Shown one piece after another: positions 8,903 through 17,472 of a stretch of 59,744 bases of DNA. Below the pieces are notes generated by a model. That model saw only the letters and a list, made by a program, of their open reading frames with translations, did not search any database and was not told the origin of the DNA. The stretch's first letter is position 1. Every line of letters begins with the position of its first letter. A program made the position numbers and the translations under genes. The stretch is from Candidatus Woesebacteria bacterium GW2011_GWA1_39_21 (lineage in GTDB: Bacteria > Patescibacteriota > Microgenomatia > UBA8517): the NCBI GenBank assembly GCA_000993685.1, contig LBWP01000012.1, positions 1-59,744 on the forward strand, written 5' to 3'.

Positions 8903-9292
8903 ATGACTTATAACAACTTAAACGAAGATGAAAAAAAGATTATAGAAGACGGGGGAACAGAAGCGCCATTTGGCGGAGTGTACGACAATTTTTATGAGGA
9001 AGGGACATTTATTTGCCGACGTTGTAATTCTCCACTTTTCTCCTCGAAAAATAAATTTGATGCCGGCTGTGGTTGGCCGGCCTTTGATGAAAATCTTCCA
9101 AAAGCAGTAAAACGTATTCCCGATGCTGATGGAACTAGAACGGAGATACAGTGTGTCAATTGTGGTGCACATTTAGGTCATGTTTTTGAAGGAGAACACT
9201 TTACTAAAAGTGATATCAGGCACTGTGTAAACTCACTTTCAATCCGCTTTATACCAAAGGAAGATAAACGACCAATAATTAAACATGAATAA
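8903..9292 (+). CDS. msrB: peptide-methionine (R)-S-oxide reductase
   Basis: 129 aa from the ATG at 8903, which gives the standard MsrB N-terminus; the frame stays open upstream to 8846 but that extension does not resemble the family. Reduces methionine-R-sulfoxide in proteins using thioredoxin. Zinc-binding pairs CRRC and CVNC are present, as are GCGWPAF and the catalytic RHCVN motif with its nucleophilic cysteine. It overlaps msrA by 8 bp, so the two stereospecific repair enzymes are co-translated. Confidence 0.95.
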   Translation: MTYNNLNEDEKKIIEDGGTEAPFGGVYDNFYEEGTFICRRCNSPLFSSKNKFDAGCGWPAFDENLPKAVKRIPDADGTRTEIQCVNCGAHLGHVFEGEHFTKSDIRHCVNSLSIRFIPKEDKRPIIKHE

Positions 9293-9839
9293 AAACGAGG
9301 AGACAGCAACCCTTGCCGGGGGTTGTTTTTGGTGTACTGAAGCTGTTTTTCAAAGACTTAAGGGAGTTCTGTCAGTAACTTCTGGATATTCGGGAGATGG
9401 AAAGATAAACCCGACATACGATGAAGTTTCGACTGGAAAAAGCGGATATATCGAGTCAGTACAAATTGAGTTTGATCCGGAAATAATTTCTTTTTCGCAA
9501 ATTCTTGATGTTTTTTGGAATACTCATGACCCGACAACCGTCGACAGGCAGGGAAACGACGTTGGTCCGCAATATAAATCGGCAATCTTTTATCGAAACC
9601 GAAAACAAAAAGACGCGGCTGAAAAATCAAAAAAAGAATTGGGAAAAGAAGGTGTCTATAAAAACCCCGCTGTAACAAAAATTTTACCTTTTGCAAAGTT
9701 TTATCCGGCGGAAAAATACCACGTCAGATTTTATGAGAATAATCCAAGCAGTATGTACTGCAATTTGGTAATTACTCCGAAAGTTGATAAACTTTATGGA
9801 AATTTCGGCGACAAAATTAAAAAAGAATATTTGAGGTAG
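9285..9839 (+). CDS. msrA: peptide-methionine (S)-S-oxide reductase
   Basis: 184 aa. Reduces methionine-S-sulfoxide. The catalytic motif GGCFWCTEAVF is at residues 12-22, with the nucleophilic cysteine in GCFW. Other family marks are GYSGDGKINPTYDEVSTG and HDPTTVDRQGNDVGPQY. The gene starts inside the end of msrB. No signal peptide is visible, so repair is cytosolic. Together with the superoxide dismutase at 44926 it gives the cell a small oxidative-damage toolkit. Confidence 0.96.
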   Translation: MNKNEETATLAGGCFWCTEAVFQRLKGVLSVTSGYSGDGKINPTYDEVSTGKSGYIESVQIEFDPEIISFSQILDVFWNTHDPTTVDRQGNDVGPQYKSAIFYRNRKQKDAAEKSKKELGKEGVYKNPAVTKILPFAKFYPAEKYHVRFYENNPSSMYCNLVITPKVDKLYGNFGDKIKKEYLR

Positions 9840-9842
9840 GAT

Positions 9843-10391
9843 TTAAGGGTAACAATTTGGCCAGAGATAAAATTTGCCAATCGATATTAAATATGCTGCA
9901 GTTTGTGTCGCCTCCTCGGCATTTAAACGTAAATCAGGATTGGGATCTTCCCCCATTGGAAGACGATTGTTTTTCCATGTCGATGTGTTGAATTGAAAAA
10001 GCCCGGCGTATGGTCCGTTGATTGCACTTGGATTAAAACCAGATTCGCAGACAGCAACATATCGCAGAACATTAACATCAATTCCGTACTGTCCGGAAAA
10101 TCTTTCCATAAATCCCTGAATTTCTTCTGAACTTACTTTGGGTTGGGGAATTGGTGTAGTTGTAGGAATTTTGGTTGGAATTGCCGTTGGGGATGGGGGT
10201 GGTGTGGTTGTCGGAGATTCAATTGGAGATGGTTTGGGAGCTTCTGTGGAAGTTGGTGAGGTACCTAAATTTTGTATCGATAAGGAGAGAACATTATCAT
10301 CTTTGTTTTGATGAAAAATTCTCTCAGCGGCCCTGTATCCTGCGTAAAAACAAAGAAGTGGAGTTATAATCAAAATTGCGATTTTCTTCAT
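9843..10391 (-). CDS. secreted lytic transglycosylase / Rpf-like protein
   Basis: 182 aa. Signal anchor at about 3-20, Thr/Pro/Ser linker (about 50-95), then a lysozyme-like domain beginning near 100: GIDVNVLRYVAVCESGFNPSA with the likely catalytic Glu in CESGF, followed by NGPYAGLFQFNTSTW and the helix EEATQTAAYLI. This is the compact SLT/resuscitation-promoting-factor type that cleaves the peptidoglycan glycan strand. The C-terminus (LWPNCYP) carries a cysteine that may pair with the one before the catalytic Glu. Convergent with msrA. Confidence 0.82.
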   Translation of the reverse strand: MKKIAILIITPLLCFYAGYRAAERIFHQNKDDNVLSLSIQNLGTSPTSTEAPKPSPIESPTTTPPPSPTAIPTKIPTTTPIPQPKVSSEEIQGFMERFSGQYGIDVNVLRYVAVCESGFNPSAINGPYAGLFQFNTSTWKNNRLPMGEDPNPDLRLNAEEATQTAAYLISIGKFYLWPNCYP

Positions 10392-10455
10392 AACAAGTTT
10401 CTGACGAAATTGATATTTAAACTTTGTATTTCTATGGTGACTTCACATTATACTA

Positions 10456-10651
10456 TGACATCCTCCCCGCCTTAAAAGGCGGGGTTTCCCCTAGGAGGAT
10501 GACATATAAGCAAAGCTTAAGATTTTATCAAAAGCAAAGCTTGACTCTGCATACGCATTTTCAGAGTTCAATCCTGCCCGCTAGCTTGCGCAAGCTAAGC
10601 AGGCTGGTCATCCCCACCCTGAAGGGTGGGGTTTTCTTGAACGCTGTTATA
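10456..10651 (+). mobile_element. IS200/IS605-like palindromic element, copy B
   Basis: Complete 196-bp copy, about 95% identical to copy A in inverted orientation. Order: TGACATCC, hairpin CCCCGCC/GGCGGGG, GGAGGATGACA, the block GCAAAGCTTAAGATTTTATC, a central palindrome at GCTTGCGCAAGC, hairpin CCCCACCC/GGGTGGGG, then TTTTCTTGAACGCTGTTATA. No ORF of its own. Non-autonomous; a transposase acting in trans would have to be elsewhere in the genome. Confidence 0.75.
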
Positions 10652-10653
10652 AA

Positions 10654-10683
10654 ATCAACCCCCGCGGGGGGGCGAGGGTTGAT
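10654..10683. repeat. GC-rich palindrome next to element B
   Basis: ATCAACCC and GGGTTGAT flank a GC-rich core. It abuts element B and lacks a T-run, so a terminator role is doubtful. The remaining bases to 10857 hold no gene that can be supported. Confidence 0.4.
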
Positions 10684-10857
10684 ATGAAAGGGGTAAAAAA
10701 ACTCAATTATTTTGTATCCGTTTGAATTTAACTTTCCCTATAGTTATCCGTACTTCGAGAGGTTTACCCTCCCCTATTTTCGGTAATATATACCAACATT
10801 CTGAAAGAAAGCTTAAAAATACTTTGTGATTATGACAAAACAAAATTAGATATTTGC

Positions 10858-10863
10858 TATACT
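10858..10863 (+). promoter_or_regulatory. -10 box of a leaderless promoter
   Basis: TATACT, six bases (TAAAAT), then the ATG at 10870. The expected transcription start coincides with the start codon. Confidence 0.55.
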
Positions 10864-10869
10864 TAAAAT

Positions 10870-11259
10870 ATGAAAAAGTGGGTTAGTATTGGCGTTGGAG
10901 GAATTATCTTTATCGCATTTTTGCTTTACATCATCACTAGTCTTTGGATTGGTAGCGATGTGCGTCGCTATTGTAAATCCGCGATCAGAATATATGGTGA
11001 CGGATGCGTTTTTGCCCTATCAGAAATGCTCGACGACAAAAGTATGCCATTTCGAGACAGAAATCATGCAATTTGGGCACTCGGGCAATTGGCGGATCCC
11101 AAAGCTTTACCCTATCTAACAAAATACTATACCGGAGTTATTCCCGAAAAAGAAAGCTTAGATGGGGCATTGAGTCAACGCGAAATTTCTAAAGCAATCA
11201 GACTTGCGCAGGGCAGTTTAAATATCACAGCAATCGTCTGGAGGCACGAAATAAAGTGA
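10870..11259 (+). CDS. membrane-anchored HEAT-repeat-like protein
   Basis: 129 aa. A single transmembrane helix at about 7-27, then a soluble part with RDRNHAIWALGQLADPKALPYLTKYY, which matches a HEAT/PBS-lyase-like repeat (ALGQLADPKALPxL pattern). Only one clear repeat is visible. Such proteins are protein-binding scaffolds; no partner is indicated. It converges on the two-component system with a 6-bp gap. Confidence 0.65.
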   Translation: MKKWVSIGVGGIIFIAFLLYIITSLWIGSDVRRYCKSAIRIYGDGCVFALSEMLDDKSMPFRDRNHAIWALGQLADPKALPYLTKYYTGVIPEKESLDGALSQREISKAIRLAQGSLNITAIVWRHEIK

Positions 11260-11265
11260 AACTGA

Positions 11266-12270
11266 CTATTCAGCTGGCAACTTCACGGTAAATATCGAGC
11301 CTTTGCCAACCGTACTTTCTACGCCAATTGAACCATTGTGAATGTTAACAATACTTTTTGCGATTGATAATCCCAACCCAAATCCAAGTGTATTAATTTT
11401 CGATCTGGAAGCGTCGGAACGATAAAATCTTTCAAACAAATAAGGTAGATCCTCCTTTGGAATTCCAATTCCATTGTCTGAAACTGCAATAATTATGTAC
11501 TTGCCTTTACAGTTGTATTTTATATTGACCATCTTTTTTTTCTGTGAATACTTAACCGCATTATCCAGCAAAATTGTAATCAGTTTTTCCAAACTCTCTT
11601 TATTTCCGCTCAAAAAAACATCGTCTTTGTTAAATTCAATTTGTATACCTTTACTTTTTCCGAGGGGTCTGATCTTATTAACTGAAGTTTCAACAATATC
11701 TTTTAGATTCACTCTCGCAAACGATTCTTTCAAATTATTTTGCTGGTAGCGGGTTAAACTTAGTAAATCGTTGGTCAAGCTTGTCATACTTTTTACATCG
11801 TTTAAACTATCCTTAAGTGTAAAAAGTGCAGATTTCAAATCAATTTTCTTATCCCTTAATGCAACTTCAATCGAAGTTTGGAGTGCCGTAAGTGGAGTTT
11901 TTAATTCATGGCTCGCGTCTGCAATAAAACGTTTTTGCTCCTCCATCGCATTTTCAATTGGATGGAGAGTCAACCCAGCCAAAAAATATCCTGCCAGGGA
12001 AGAAAAAATTAAAATAACAACGTTTGTATAAATTAAAATAATTAATACCCGATCCTCAACTTCCCTAAGATCCTCAATAAACATCATGTTCTGCGTCGTA
12101 GGAGGCAGATAGATCCGCTGAGGCGGGTTTAGGCGTCTTTCAATCAAGGATAATCTTTGTTGTATTTCCACAGAAACCATCCTGTATATAAAAAGGCTAA
12201 AAGCGATACTAATCGCCACAATGATCCCAGAGTAAACAACAGTTAATTTGATACGGGCCTTCTTAAACAT
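11266..12270 (-). CDS. sensor histidine kinase
   Basis: 334 aa. Two transmembrane helices (about 9-30 and 75-98) enclose a short extracytoplasmic sensor loop of about 45 residues. H-box DASHELKTPLTALQ (His about 141), N-box ILLDNAVKYS, G1 VSDNGIGIP, F-box LFERFYRSD and G2 GFGLGLSIAKSI are all intact, so autophosphorylation and phosphotransfer should work. It follows the response regulator by 7 bp in the same operon. Signal unknown. Confidence 0.94.
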   Translation of the reverse strand: MFKKARIKLTVVYSGIIVAISIAFSLFIYRMVSVEIQQRLSLIERRLNPPQRIYLPPTTQNMMFIEDLREVEDRVLIILIYTNVVILIFSSLAGYFLAGLTLHPIENAMEEQKRFIADASHELKTPLTALQTSIEVALRDKKIDLKSALFTLKDSLNDVKSMTSLTNDLLSLTRYQQNNLKESFARVNLKDIVETSVNKIRPLGKSKGIQIEFNKDDVFLSGNKESLEKLITILLDNAVKYSQKKKMVNIKYNCKGKYIIIAVSDNGIGIPKEDLPYLFERFYRSDASRSKINTLGFGLGLSIAKSIVNIHNGSIGVESTVGKGSIFTVKLPAE

Positions 12271-12277
12271 GCGCGAA

Positions 12278-12961
12278 TTAATTCACCGCCAATTTATAAC
12301 CAAAACCTCTGACTGTTTGGATTAACCGTGGTTGGTCTTTAAACGGTTCGTCAATTTTCTTTCTTAGGTAACCGATGTAGACCTCTACCGTATTAGGTAA
12401 AATATCGGCTTCATATTCCCAAACACTTTCCATTAACGTATCTTTGCTTATAATTTTACCCGAATTTCTCATTAAATATTCCAAGAGGGTGAATTCTTTC
12501 CTAGACAATTTAATTTGTTTGTTTCCGCGCGTTACTTCAAAAGTTGTTTTATCAAGCGTTAAACCACCAACCTTAAGTACAGAATCTTTCGCGACTTCCC
12601 ACGGACGCCTCCCTAAGGCGGTAACTCTTGCAAGAAGTTCCTCAAAAGAAAATGGTTTCGGCAGGTAATCGTCCGCACCGATATTTAACCCCTTAACCCT
12701 GTCTTCAACACTACTTCTTGCCGTCAACATCAAAATTGGTGAGGGAACATCATCGTCCTGTCTAAGTTTTTTACAAATTGTCATTCCATCAATTTTTGGC
12801 AGCATCAAGTCAAGGATAATTAAGTCATAGTTTTCACCTGACGCAAGATCGTAACCCACCTCACCGTCGTAGGCAACATCAACAACATGACTCTCCTGTT
12901 CAAGGCCTCTTTTTAGTGAATTGGCAATTTTTTCCTCGTCTTCAACAATTAATATTTTCAT
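12278..12961 (-). CDS. OmpR/PhoB-family response regulator
   Basis: 227 aa. Receiver domain 1-115 with acidic pocket VEDEE, phospho-acceptor Asp in LIILDLMLPKIDG (about 51), Thr in LTARSS and Lys in YLPKPFSF. The C-terminal winged-helix DNA-binding domain (about 130-225) has LSRKEFTLLEYLMRN and NTVEVYIGYLRKKI. Upstream the -10 box TATAAT (12968-12973, minus strand) is six bases from the ATG, predicting a leaderless mRNA. First gene of the pair with the kinase. Confidence 0.95.
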   Translation of the reverse strand: MKILIVEDEEKIANSLKRGLEQESHVVDVAYDGEVGYDLASGENYDLIILDLMLPKIDGMTICKKLRQDDDVPSPILMLTARSSVEDRVKGLNIGADDYLPKPFSFEELLARVTALGRRPWEVAKDSVLKVGGLTLDKTTFEVTRGNKQIKLSRKEFTLLEYLMRNSGKIISKDTLMESVWEYEADILPNTVEVYIGYLRKKIDEPFKDQPRLIQTVRGFGYKLAVN

Positions 12962-12967
12962 ATCTTG

Positions 12968-12973
12968 ATTATA
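12968..12973 (-). promoter_or_regulatory. -10 box of a leaderless promoter
   Basis: TATAAT on the minus strand, then CAAGAT, then the ATG of the response regulator. Confidence 0.55.
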
Positions 12974-13014
12974 TAATGAAATCTGAATCCAAGCTGAAAG
13001 CGGTTTCTAATATA

Positions 13015-13044
13015 TTGAATTACCTCTAACTATTACTGTAAAAT
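13015..13044 (+). promoter_or_regulatory. promoter of the chagasin-like gene
   Basis: TTGAAT, 18-bp spacer, TAAAAT; predicted start near 13051, ATG at 13063. Confidence 0.45.
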
Positions 13045-13062
13045 GAATTTATAGAAGTATTT

Positions 13063-13482
13063 ATGATGCACAACAAGAGAAAATTTGTTCTTTTATCGAT
13101 AATTGTGTTAATACTCTCCGCAGTCGTAGTTTTTATATTACTTTCAATGCATCAGCCGCCAAACACCGGCAAGCAATCAGTTGAGGATAATACAAGTCAC
13201 ATTATCGCTCAAAGCGACAAACCCTTTTATATCGAAATTCCCTCGACTCCAGCAACGGGGTACCAGTGGCAAGCAGATTTTGATTCTAAAGCACTAAAAC
13301 TTGTCAATGTCGAGTTTAAACAAACCCAAAACCAAGGAATAGTCGGGGCTACCGAAATCCAAGTATTTGAATTTCAGCCGCTTGCAAAACAAGATTCAGT
13401 TGTAACGCTTCAATATGTTAGACCGTGGGAAAAGGACGTCCCTGCCGCAGACACTAAAATCTACAAAATCTTTGTGAAATAA
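13063..13482 (+). CDS. chagasin-family (I42) cysteine protease inhibitor
   Basis: 139 aa. Transmembrane/signal segment at about 8-28, then an Ig-like inhibitor domain. The three inhibitory loops of the chagasin family can be read: TPATGYQW (classical NPTTGYxW), the GIVGATEIQVFEF loop, and YVRPWE (classical RPW). Inhibitors of this family block papain-like cysteine proteases. As a membrane-anchored outward-facing protein it may protect the cell against proteases of a host or neighbour; that role is inference. Transcribed divergently from the two-component system. Confidence 0.85.
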   Translation: MMHNKRKFVLLSIIVLILSAVVVFILLSMHQPPNTGKQSVEDNTSHIIAQSDKPFYIEIPSTPATGYQWQADFDSKALKLVNVEFKQTQNQGIVGATEIQVFEFQPLAKQDSVVTLQYVRPWEKDVPAADTKIYKIFVK

Positions 13483-13517
13483 AATTTGACTAAATAAGAT
13501 TGATTCAAAGACAGAAA

Positions 13518-13889
13518 CTACTTCTTTTGCTTTTTCATCAGACTTTGTTTCAAATGCGATTCGTGCGATTCAATTCCGAAGATATCATTCAACTCCTGAA
13601 CAATATTCACCATTCTCACGCCAATTAAATCTTGAACCGGCGTTTCCAATCTCTCGTTCAAATAATCAATAATCACCAAATCATAAGGTCTCTCTAAAAA
13701 CATCGAGATAAATTCTTCGTGGACTTCTTCATTTAATTCAGAAAGAATTGCACCAATAATTTTGTTATTAATATATTCATCAACTAAATTCCACAAATCT
13801 ACTTTTTCCTCGTTGTCGTTCACAATATTTTCAATGTGAACTTTTAAACTATCGATCTCGATCAAATGGTCAAAAAATACTTTACTCAT
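13518..13889 (-). CDS. hypothetical acidic helical protein
   Basis: 123 aa, no signal peptide. Predominantly helical and acidic, with a basic tail (LMKKQKK). Segments such as EEVHEEFISMFLERPYDLVI resemble the small helical proteins seen in CPR genomes (DUF5663-like), but the match is weak. Its start overlaps the stop of the upstream secreted-protein gene by 4 bp (ATGA type), so the two are coupled. Function not predictable. Confidence 0.65.
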   Translation of the reverse strand: MSKVFFDHLIEIDSLKVHIENIVNDNEEKVDLWNLVDEYINNKIIGAILSELNEEVHEEFISMFLERPYDLVIIDYLNERLETPVQDLIGVRMVNIVQELNDIFGIESHESHLKQSLMKKQKK

Positions 13890-14857
13890 GTTAAACCTAA
13901 TAATGTATTATCTAAAGCTGGAATCTTTCCGTATTCAACTGGTCCCAATGGAATTTTGTTTTCTGGATCGTCAACAAAAAACACCAACACTTTTCCTTTT
14001 TTATACTTCATTCCACCAAGAGAATCCATAACCTCAGGACTCCCTCCAAATTGTTTGCCGGTCCATGCTGCCGGCCCGGAATCCGCGATTGCACAAACTA
14101 CGGCGTTCCCATTTTCAACATTAACAATTATAACCTTCCTATATTTATACCAATTTTTTAGATACGGCTGTCGCGTATTCCAATCGGGTAGATACAACGT
14201 TTGAACAACCGCATACCACTTTTCCGTCTCCTCTAAACTTGGTGTGAGTGCCTCCCTCGACAATGCAAAATAACCCCATGCCCCGAGTCCGGGCGCCATT
14301 CCAGAGGCAGCATATTTATCGTCTCCATGCCCGATCATACCATCTCCCGGATAGCGTTTCAGGTGCTGTTCGGCGCCAATATAACCAAATGTCGTATTCA
14401 AATGTTCACCCTCAAGCGTTGCCTTTGCAGGAATTCCTGTTGTGTCTTTGACAATATATTCCACAACTTTTTCTTCGTTCACCGATAAGGGTCTAGCAAC
14501 ATCCGGAAGTATTGGTCTCAACGCATCGGTTAAAACCTGGTTCTTAACTTTCAAATTCGAAAAAGCCTTATCTAACTCTGGATAACTATAGATCTCGTGT
14601 GGTTGAGGAAGCGACAGTGTTGAAGAAGGAGTGCTTAACAGAAAACTTCCACCAATTAACCCTGCACCGATTAGTTTCGCCGAATGCTGCCTGATCTGTT
14701 TTAGGCTAAGATTTTTTTCCTCCAAAGCTTTTTTTACCTTGGGAAAACTTACAAATAAATTATTCTCTTCTTCATTATTTTTTAGCTTTAATTTATTTCT
14801 AAGACTCTCAAAATCTATCTTTTCCTTAAACAATTTTTGAGCAGGTGATTTGCGCAT
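13886..14857 (-). CDS. membrane-anchored protein with extracellular domain, unknown
   Basis: 323 aa. Charged N-terminal 60 residues, a hydrophobic segment at about 63-82 (LIGAGLIGGSFLLSTP), then a large extracellular part. The region VVCAIADSGPAAWTGKQFGGSP has the look of a double-psi beta-barrel (RlpA/3D-like, compare VxDxGP), preceded by LNTTFGYIGAEQHLKRYPGD. Cell-wall hydrolysis or glycan binding is therefore possible, but catalytic residues cannot be assigned. Coupled by a 4-bp overlap to the small gene downstream. Confidence 0.6.
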   Translation of the reverse strand: MRKSPAQKLFKEKIDFESLRNKLKLKNNEEENNLFVSFPKVKKALEEKNLSLKQIRQHSAKLIGAGLIGGSFLLSTPSSTLSLPQPHEIYSYPELDKAFSNLKVKNQVLTDALRPILPDVARPLSVNEEKVVEYIVKDTTGIPAKATLEGEHLNTTFGYIGAEQHLKRYPGDGMIGHGDDKYAASGMAPGLGAWGYFALSREALTPSLEETEKWYAVVQTLYLPDWNTRQPYLKNWYKYRKVIIVNVENGNAVVCAIADSGPAAWTGKQFGGSPEVMDSLGGMKYKKGKVLVFFVDDPENKIPLGPVEYGKIPALDNTLLGLT

Positions 14858-14865
14858 ATACTAAA

Positions 14866-14897
14866 GTAAAAGAGTGAAAGGGTAAAAGGGTGAAAGT
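14866..14897 (+). repeat. 8-bp tandem repeat (GTRAAAGN)4
   Basis: Four consecutive octamers, each GT[A/G]AAAG plus one base. A matching array lies at 16350-16381, on the other side of gltX. Confidence 0.7.
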
Positions 14898-14943
14898 TTA
14901 TGCATTATTTTATTTATTATGTGATGCAGGTCTTCTGAATTAT

Positions 14944-16299
14944 CTAATTACTAATGTCCAGCGCCTTTCTTAATCTTACAAGGGTTTCTTCTTTTCCTAA
15001 AATTTCAATCGAATCATTTATTGGCGGAGTAAATTTTTTCCCTGTCAATGCAATTCTTAAATCCATAAAAAAATCACCTGTTTTGAATCCTTTACTTTTT
15101 ACTTCATTAAGAAGATTTGTATTAATGCTTTCCAGTTTCCATTCAGAAATACTAGAAATTATTTTCAGAGCACTTCCCAAATGTTGATTTGCATCATCGC
15201 CAAACAAATTTTTATCGACACTTGGTTTTTCGTAAAAAAAGCCGGCAAGGTCGAAATAATCAGATAATTTAACTATTCTCTCCTTGACAATGGGAATTGA
15301 TTTATCAAGTATATCTTTATTTAATTTATCCTTATACAGATCACCTATCAAACGGGATAGTTGGTGATTGTCTGTATTTCGGATGTAATAGCCATTAAAC
15401 CAATCAAGTTTTTTTCTGTCAAAAATTGGGTTTGAAACTTGAAAACCATCAGGATTAAAAACTTTTACAAACCCTTCCAAAGAAAAGGTCTCGCTATTAT
15501 CTTTCGGTGCCCATCCGGTAAGCATAATGAAATTTAGAATAGCATCAGGAAGATACCCTTCATCTAATAAACCTTCACAAGATGTACTTCCCTTTCTTTT
15601 TGATAGTTTACCTCCTTCTGGGTCAAGAATATCTGTCAAATGTCCAATCTCCGGAACATCAAATTTTAAATACTTATACACAAGAAGGTGGATTGGTGTT
15701 GATGACATCCAGTCGTGGCCACGCAAAACATGTGTCACGTTCATATCTGTGTCATCAACAACCACAGCCAGATGGTAGGTCGGATAGCCATCAGTTTTTA
15801 ACAATGTAGCGTCACCCACAACCGAAGTGTCCCACTCGACAAATTTCTTCGATACAAAATCGGTAAATGAAATTTTTTCGTTATCCGGAACTTTAAGTTT
15901 AACTGCCCCACTCGCTAGTTTTTTACTTCGGCAAGGGTCTCTCAAATCTTTTGAAAAACCATCCTCTTTCGCGTTTTTTGCAACACATTGGCAGTAGAAA
16001 GCCTTACCCATCGCAACCAGCTTTTCCGCTGCTTTTTTGTAAATATCACTCTTCACTCTTTCTGATTGTATGTAATATTCATCCCACTGAATATTAAATC
16101 TTTTCAAAAGGCTTTTTATTTCTTCAACTCCACCGGTTTTCTCTCTTTTTTTATCTGTATCTTCAATTCTGAGAATGAAATCACCATCGTTATGTTTCGC
16201 CAACGCATATGCATACAAAGCAGTCCGTAAATTTCCGATGTGCATCGAGCCAGTGGGGCTTGGGGCAAAACGAGTTCTGACAGAATTAGCTTTACTCAT
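14944..16299 (-). CDS. gltX: glutamyl-tRNA synthetase
   Basis: 451 aa. Class I aminoacyl-tRNA synthetase charging tRNA-Glu. The HIGH-type motif is SPTGSMHIGNLRTA near the N-terminus and the KMSKS-type motif is KLSKRKGS near 245-252. The editing-free catalytic core, stem-contact fold and anticodon-binding C-terminus fit in a length close to the bacterial norm (about 460-490). In bacteria without GlnRS this enzyme also mischarges tRNA-Gln for GatCAB; no evidence here either way. Flanked on both sides by GTRAAAGN arrays. Confidence 0.97.
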   Translation of the reverse strand: MSKANSVRTRFAPSPTGSMHIGNLRTALYAYALAKHNDGDFILRIEDTDKKREKTGGVEEIKSLLKRFNIQWDEYYIQSERVKSDIYKKAAEKLVAMGKAFYCQCVAKNAKEDGFSKDLRDPCRSKKLASGAVKLKVPDNEKISFTDFVSKKFVEWDTSVVGDATLLKTDGYPTYHLAVVVDDTDMNVTHVLRGHDWMSSTPIHLLVYKYLKFDVPEIGHLTDILDPEGGKLSKRKGSTSCEGLLDEGYLPDAILNFIMLTGWAPKDNSETFSLEGFVKVFNPDGFQVSNPIFDRKKLDWFNGYYIRNTDNHQLSRLIGDLYKDKLNKDILDKSIPIVKERIVKLSDYFDLAGFFYEKPSVDKNLFGDDANQHLGSALKIISSISEWKLESINTNLLNEVKSKGFKTGDFFMDLRIALTGKKFTPPINDSIEILGKEETLVRLRKALDISN

Positions 16300-16349
16300 A
16301 AAAATCTAATTGAATTGTAACACCCACGAAGGGTATACTCAAAGTCAGA

Positions 16350-16381
16350 GTAAAAGGGTAAAAGAGTAAAAGTGTGAGAGA
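16350..16381 (+). repeat. 8-bp tandem repeat (GTAAAAGN)3-4
   Basis: Three perfect GTAAAAGN octamers plus a degenerate fourth, upstream of the gltX start. Same unit and orientation as the array at 14866-14897. Confidence 0.7.
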
Positions 16382-16428
16382 CAAACTTAATTCTTACGTT
16401 TTACCTTCTTGCCTTTTTACCTTATAAC

Positions 16429-17472
16429 ATGACTTCCTTAACCCAAGTATCAATTCTGTCAAGGAAAATAATCCGTTACTCGATTTACACCGCTATTTTT
16501 ATCGTAATTGTCCGATACTCATATTTAATCGGGACAAAAATATACCGAAAGTATTTTCCTGAACCACCACCGCCACCCACCTTATCGTTTGGCAAGTTGG
16601 CAAAAATCCCGTTTCCGGAAAAAGAAGTTCCAAAGGATCTTGTATTTACTTTGGAAACTGTAGACGGCAAACTCCCAAAATTCCCAAAGCAACTTTCTGT
16701 TTATTTTATGCCAAAGGCAATCTCCACAATTAACTCGCTGGATTCAGCAAAACAAAAAGCTACCAGCTTGGGCTTTGATCCCAACGGCGTTGAGTTAGTT
16801 GAAACCGTATATTTGTTTAAACACAGTAAATCGCCAGCATCATTAAATCTGAATATTGTAACGGGAATTTTCTCAATCAGTTATGACTTAAATTCCAAAC
16901 CATCCGTCTTAGAACAACCACCTCCGGATCCCAAAACTGCAACTGCTTTAGCAAAAACTTATCTCACACGTGCGAGGTCTCTACCAGGTGATCTTACGGG
17001 ACCAGTGGCAAATGAGTATCTAAAAATACAAGACGGAAAAATCGTACCCGCAAGTTCGCTGTCCAACGCAAACGTCACAAAAATTAATCTTTACAGAAAA
17101 GATTACAACGACTTGTCCAATGTTACTGGAACTGCAAATCAGGCTAACATTTGGTTTATGTTTACAGGGTCAAGAGACCCAGGAGATCAAGTTATTGCAG
17201 CAGAATACAAATATTTCTCCGTTGATGAAAACAAAAGCGGAACTTATCCGATCAAAACTTCCGACGAAGCTTGGGAAGAACTAAAATCGGGAAATGCATA
17301 TTTTGCTAACGTCGATGATTCCTCAAACGGAAATATCACAATCCGAAAGGTCTACCCGGCTTATTATGACCCAAACCAATATACAGAATTTTACCAACCA
17401 GTTATTGTTTTTGAGGGGGATAATAATTTCGCAGCCTACGTTTCCGCAGTAGCAAATGACTACGTTCAATGA
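16429..17472 (+). CDS. membrane-anchored hypothetical protein
   Basis: 347 aa. Transmembrane helix at about 17-38, a Pro-rich turn (PEPPPPPTLSFG), then an all-extracellular region of about 290 residues with alternating beta-type segments and no recognised domain. Similar membrane-anchored proteins of unknown role are common in CPR genomes. The stop codon TGA is formed by the first bases of the palindromic element at 17470, so the original C-terminus may have been altered by the insertion. No operon partner. Confidence 0.7.
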   Translation: MTSLTQVSILSRKIIRYSIYTAIFIVIVRYSYLIGTKIYRKYFPEPPPPPTLSFGKLAKIPFPEKEVPKDLVFTLETVDGKLPKFPKQLSVYFMPKAISTINSLDSAKQKATSLGFDPNGVELVETVYLFKHSKSPASLNLNIVTGIFSISYDLNSKPSVLEQPPPDPKTATALAKTYLTRARSLPGDLTGPVANEYLKIQDGKIVPASSLSNANVTKINLYRKDYNDLSNVTGTANQANIWFMFTGSRDPGDQVIAAEYKYFSVDENKSGTYPIKTSDEAWEELKSGNAYFANVDDSSNGNITIRKVYPAYYDPNQYTEFYQPVIVFEGDNNFAAYVSAVANDYVQ

